A program made the position numbers and the translations under genes. From Chryseobacterium aquifrigidense (GTDB lineage: Bacteria; Bacteroidota; Bacteroidia; Flavobacteriales; Weeksellaceae): 64,000 bases of DNA. Each line of letters begins with the position of its first letter. The stretch's first letter is position 1. The DNA lies in the NCBI RefSeq assembly GCF_006716485.1, contig NZ_VFPD01000001.1:1611096-1675095 (forward strand), in the 5' to 3' direction. Below are positions 62,106 through 64,000 of this stretch, one piece after another. The notes under the pieces are model-generated. The model saw nothing but the letters and a program-made list of their open reading frames with translations. It did no database searches and was not told where the DNA came from.

Positions 62106-64000
62106 TTACAGTTTAAATTCTAACTTCACATTAAAGAAACGTCCTGTAAGACGTACCGGAACAGGATACATATAATTACTGTTATAATCTGTGATCCATT
62201 GGTTCGCAACAGTATTGTTAATATTAAATGCATTGAAAACCTGAACTCCTAATGTCAGTTCTTCAAAATTACCCCAGAAACCGGATCTCTTATTTTTTTC
62301 TTTCGGATCGATGAATACTTTTGTCAATCCCAAATCTACCCTTTTATAAGAAGGAAGTGTCTGCTGATAATTATAAGCTGAACCAAAATCTGGTTGTCCG
62401 TTGCTATTAAACATTACTGGAGCTCCTGTAGGTAATCCCATAGCGTATACCAGAGTAAGGTTCACACGCATAGACGGGAAGCTTGGCATATAATCCTGAT
62501 AGAACATGGCAAACCTCAACCTCTGATCTGTAGGTCTGGGAATATCTCCTCTTCCATCAATATTTTCATATACTCTAGCATAACTCGCAGATAACCAAGA
62601 ATCTACACCTGGTACAAATTCCCCGAATAATCTGGTATCAATACCATAGGCATATCCTTTGGAATTATTCTGCCCAGAATACCGGATTCTTACATTATCC
62701 ATATAATACGGAATAAGGTTATCCATTTTCTTGTAATAAAGTTCCGTTGTCAGTTTGAATGGTCTGTCATACATCTGGAACTCATAATCATTGGCAAGAA
62801 TAACCTGGATAGAGCGCTGCGATTTTATATTAGAGTTAAAATTACCATCTAAATCCTTGATTTCTTTATAGAAAGGAGCCTGATAGTAAATTCCCCCTGA
62901 AATTTTAAATAACATATCGCTGTCCCAGTCCGGTTTTATCGCAAATTGGGCTCTTGGAGAGAATATCGTTTCTTTATTGAAACTCCAGTTGGCAACACGT
63001 ACTCCGGCATTCACAAACACTTTACTGGCACCCCAATAAAACTTCTGTGAATACTGTGCATATGCTGAAAGTCTTGTAGGCTCAATATTGTTTTGTCCGG
63101 CAATATAATAAGCAAGCTTAAGATCTCCTGTTGTTCCGGTTCTCGGATCAATTATTTCCGGTCTTGGAAGGCTGTACCCTGCAGAATCTACTAATTTCCA
63201 CTCATTAGTAAGATCTTTCAGATTTTCTTTTTCATATTTGAAACCTATCTCAAAGTCTGTGTTTACATTGGGTGAAAATTTGGCTCTGAACTGAGTTCCG
63301 TAGGTTCTTACAAATAAGTCATTTCTTGCATGTTCTATTTGCCCTCCCACATCAAAAGAAGTCACAGGCTGTTGTGTTACCGGATCAAAAGTCTGAAGTT
63401 CGTAGGCCGACTGTATGGTATAATACTCTCTTTCTCTGTTCTGATAGGCAAAGGCATCCAGGGTAAGTTTCCACTTGTCTGCCGGCTTATAATTCATAGA
63501 GAATGTTCCCATCATATTTTTATACTGGTCATTTTCCTGACCTCCATATCCAATATTGACGGTAATAGGCTGCTGAAGACTTCCAAACGTAACGCTTTTT
63601 GCTTTAGGAATCATCTGATAGTCGTTCTTGGAATAATATCCGATGAATGACATGCTGAATTTATCACTGACATGATAGTTCAGATAAGACTGGAAATCCC
63701 AATACGTTGGATTAAAATCCGTATCTTCTTTTAAGGTATTAAGAACAAGGTTGGTGTTTCTGTATCTTCCCGAAAATAAGGCTGTAAATTTTTTATTTTT
63801 GGAAGCCAGCCCGGTAGTGAGCCTTCCTCCAATTAAACTGGCCTCTCCTGAAACTTCAAATTTTTCAGGTTCACGGTAATAGATATTTAAGGCAGAAGAC
63901 ATTTTATCACCATACTTGGCTTCAAATCCTCCCGCAGAGAAATTCACTGCAGAAACCATATCCGGGTTAATGATACTCATCCCCTCCTGTTGAGAGTTTC
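62106..64000 (-). CDS. TonB-dependent receptor, 5' end outside window
   Basis: At least 631 residues are in the window. The frame is open to the window edge and reads NSQQEGMSIINPDMVSAVNF before SAGGFEAKYGDKMSSALNIY, the plug-barrel junction typical of TonB-dependent receptors, so the apparent ATG at 63980 is internal. The remainder is a 22-strand barrel pattern (YRNTNLVLNTLKEDTDFNPT, SVSGNY-like turns) and ends FFNVKLEFKL with a terminal aromatic/hydrophobic motif. It would import a chelated metal or other ligand across the outer membrane; neighbours point to copper. Confidence 0.92.
   Translation of the reverse strand, partial: NSQQEGMSIINPDMVSAVNFSAGGFEAKYGDKMSSALNIYYREPEKFEVSGEASLIGGRLTTGLASKNKKFTALFSGRYRNTNLVLNTLKEDTDFNPTYWDFQSYLNYHVSDKFSMSFIGYYSKNDYQMIPKAKSVTFGSLQQPITVNIGYGGQENDQYKNMMGTFSMNYKPADKWKLTLDAFAYQNREREYYTIQSAYELQTFDPVTQQPVTSFDVGGQIEHARNDLFVRTYGTQFRAKFSPNVNTDFEIGFKYEKENLKDLTNEWKLVDSAGYSLPRPEIIDPRTGTTGDLKLAYYIAGQNNIEPTRLSAYAQYSQKFYWGASKVFVNAGVRVANWSFNKETIFSPRAQFAIKPDWDSDMLFKISGGIYYQAPFYKEIKDLDGNFNSNIKSQRSIQVILANDYEFQMYDRPFKLTTELYYKKMDNLIPYYMDNVRIRYSGQNNSKGYAYGIDTRLFGEFVPGVDSWLSASYARVYENIDGRGDIPRPTDQRLRFAMFYQDYMPSFPSMRVNLTLVYAMGLPTGAPVMFNSNGQPDFGSAYNYQQTLPSYKRVDLGLTKVFIDPKEKNKRSGFWGNFEELTLGVQVFNAFNINNTVANQWITDYNSNYMYPVPVRLTGRFFNVKLEFKL

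Overview
The window is AT-rich chromosomal DNA of a Bacteroidota bacterium, very probably a Chryseobacterium or close relative (Weeksellaceae). The evidence is a short primary sigma factor of the Bacteroidota type (rpoD, 288 aa), Bacteroidota -7 boxes (TAnnTTTG) before several genes, a subclass B1 metallo-beta-lactamase that closely resembles the chromosomal IND/CGB enzymes of Chryseobacterium, a GLPGLI protein, an HYC_CC_PP protein, three genes of the Bacteroidota-type (subtype iii) type VI secretion system, and many secreted proteins that begin MKK and end their signal peptide in AQ or GQ. No rRNA, tRNA or CRISPR array was seen.

Region 1 (0-12 kb, all minus strand) is a paralogous array of secreted proteins with a QVGIN(T) signature after the signal peptide. 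Three long members (3906-5366, 6029-7666, 8053-9417) share a near-identical N-terminal module but have different C-termini; a fourth (91-810) has a tail-collar-like C-terminus. All have a TACGTA-type element about 65 nt upstream of the start codon, and two gene relics (start codons at 3355 and 10929) keep the same upstream layout. A membrane-bound TPR/LuxR-type regulator (1102-2592) lies inside the array. A PAP2 phosphatase and an outer-membrane barrel protein follow.

Region 2 (12-21 kb) is mobile-element debris and accessory genes: a decayed IS481-type transposase, a complete IS21-family element whose istA carries a one-base frameshift, a barrel protein, an AraC/SnoaL-like/NmrA-like cluster and a ClC-family protein with an unusual selectivity region.

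Region 3 (21-37 kb) looks like a stress and carbohydrate island with paired duplicates: two copies of a small KTIHLF protein, an intact CsbD-like gene and a broken copy sharing its upstream region, and two copies of a promoter-like sequence. It also carries a GH130 enzyme with a GT4-toroid glycosyltransferase, a ChaA-type cation/proton antiporter, a cupin, a cold-shock protein, a GT14 glycosyltransferase and AraC regulators. MaoC-like, DEAD-box helicase and hydrolase genes here are broken.

Region 4 (37-40.4 kb) is an integration remnant: short coding-like repeats, two excisionase-type HTH genes and a tyrosine recombinase of the IntDOT type, without conjugation genes.

Region 5 (40.6-57 kb) is mostly ordinary chromosome: a lipoprotein, a threonine-aldolase-like enzyme divergent from a DtxR/MntR-type regulator with a clear operator, the metallo-beta-lactamase, a class V aminotransferase, a three-gene tssG-tssN-tssK operon, an S1/P1 nuclease, rpoD, a GNAT enzyme, an FAD monooxygenase, an S9 peptidase and small secreted proteins.

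Region 6 (57-64 kb, minus strand) is a copper-handling operon: TonB-dependent receptor (5' end outside the window), HYC_CC_PP protein, DUF3347 protein, a large multicopper oxidase with two CPMH/CPxCGM metal-binding modules and a barrel-like C-terminus, a second DUF3347 protein and a haem-binding-domain protein.
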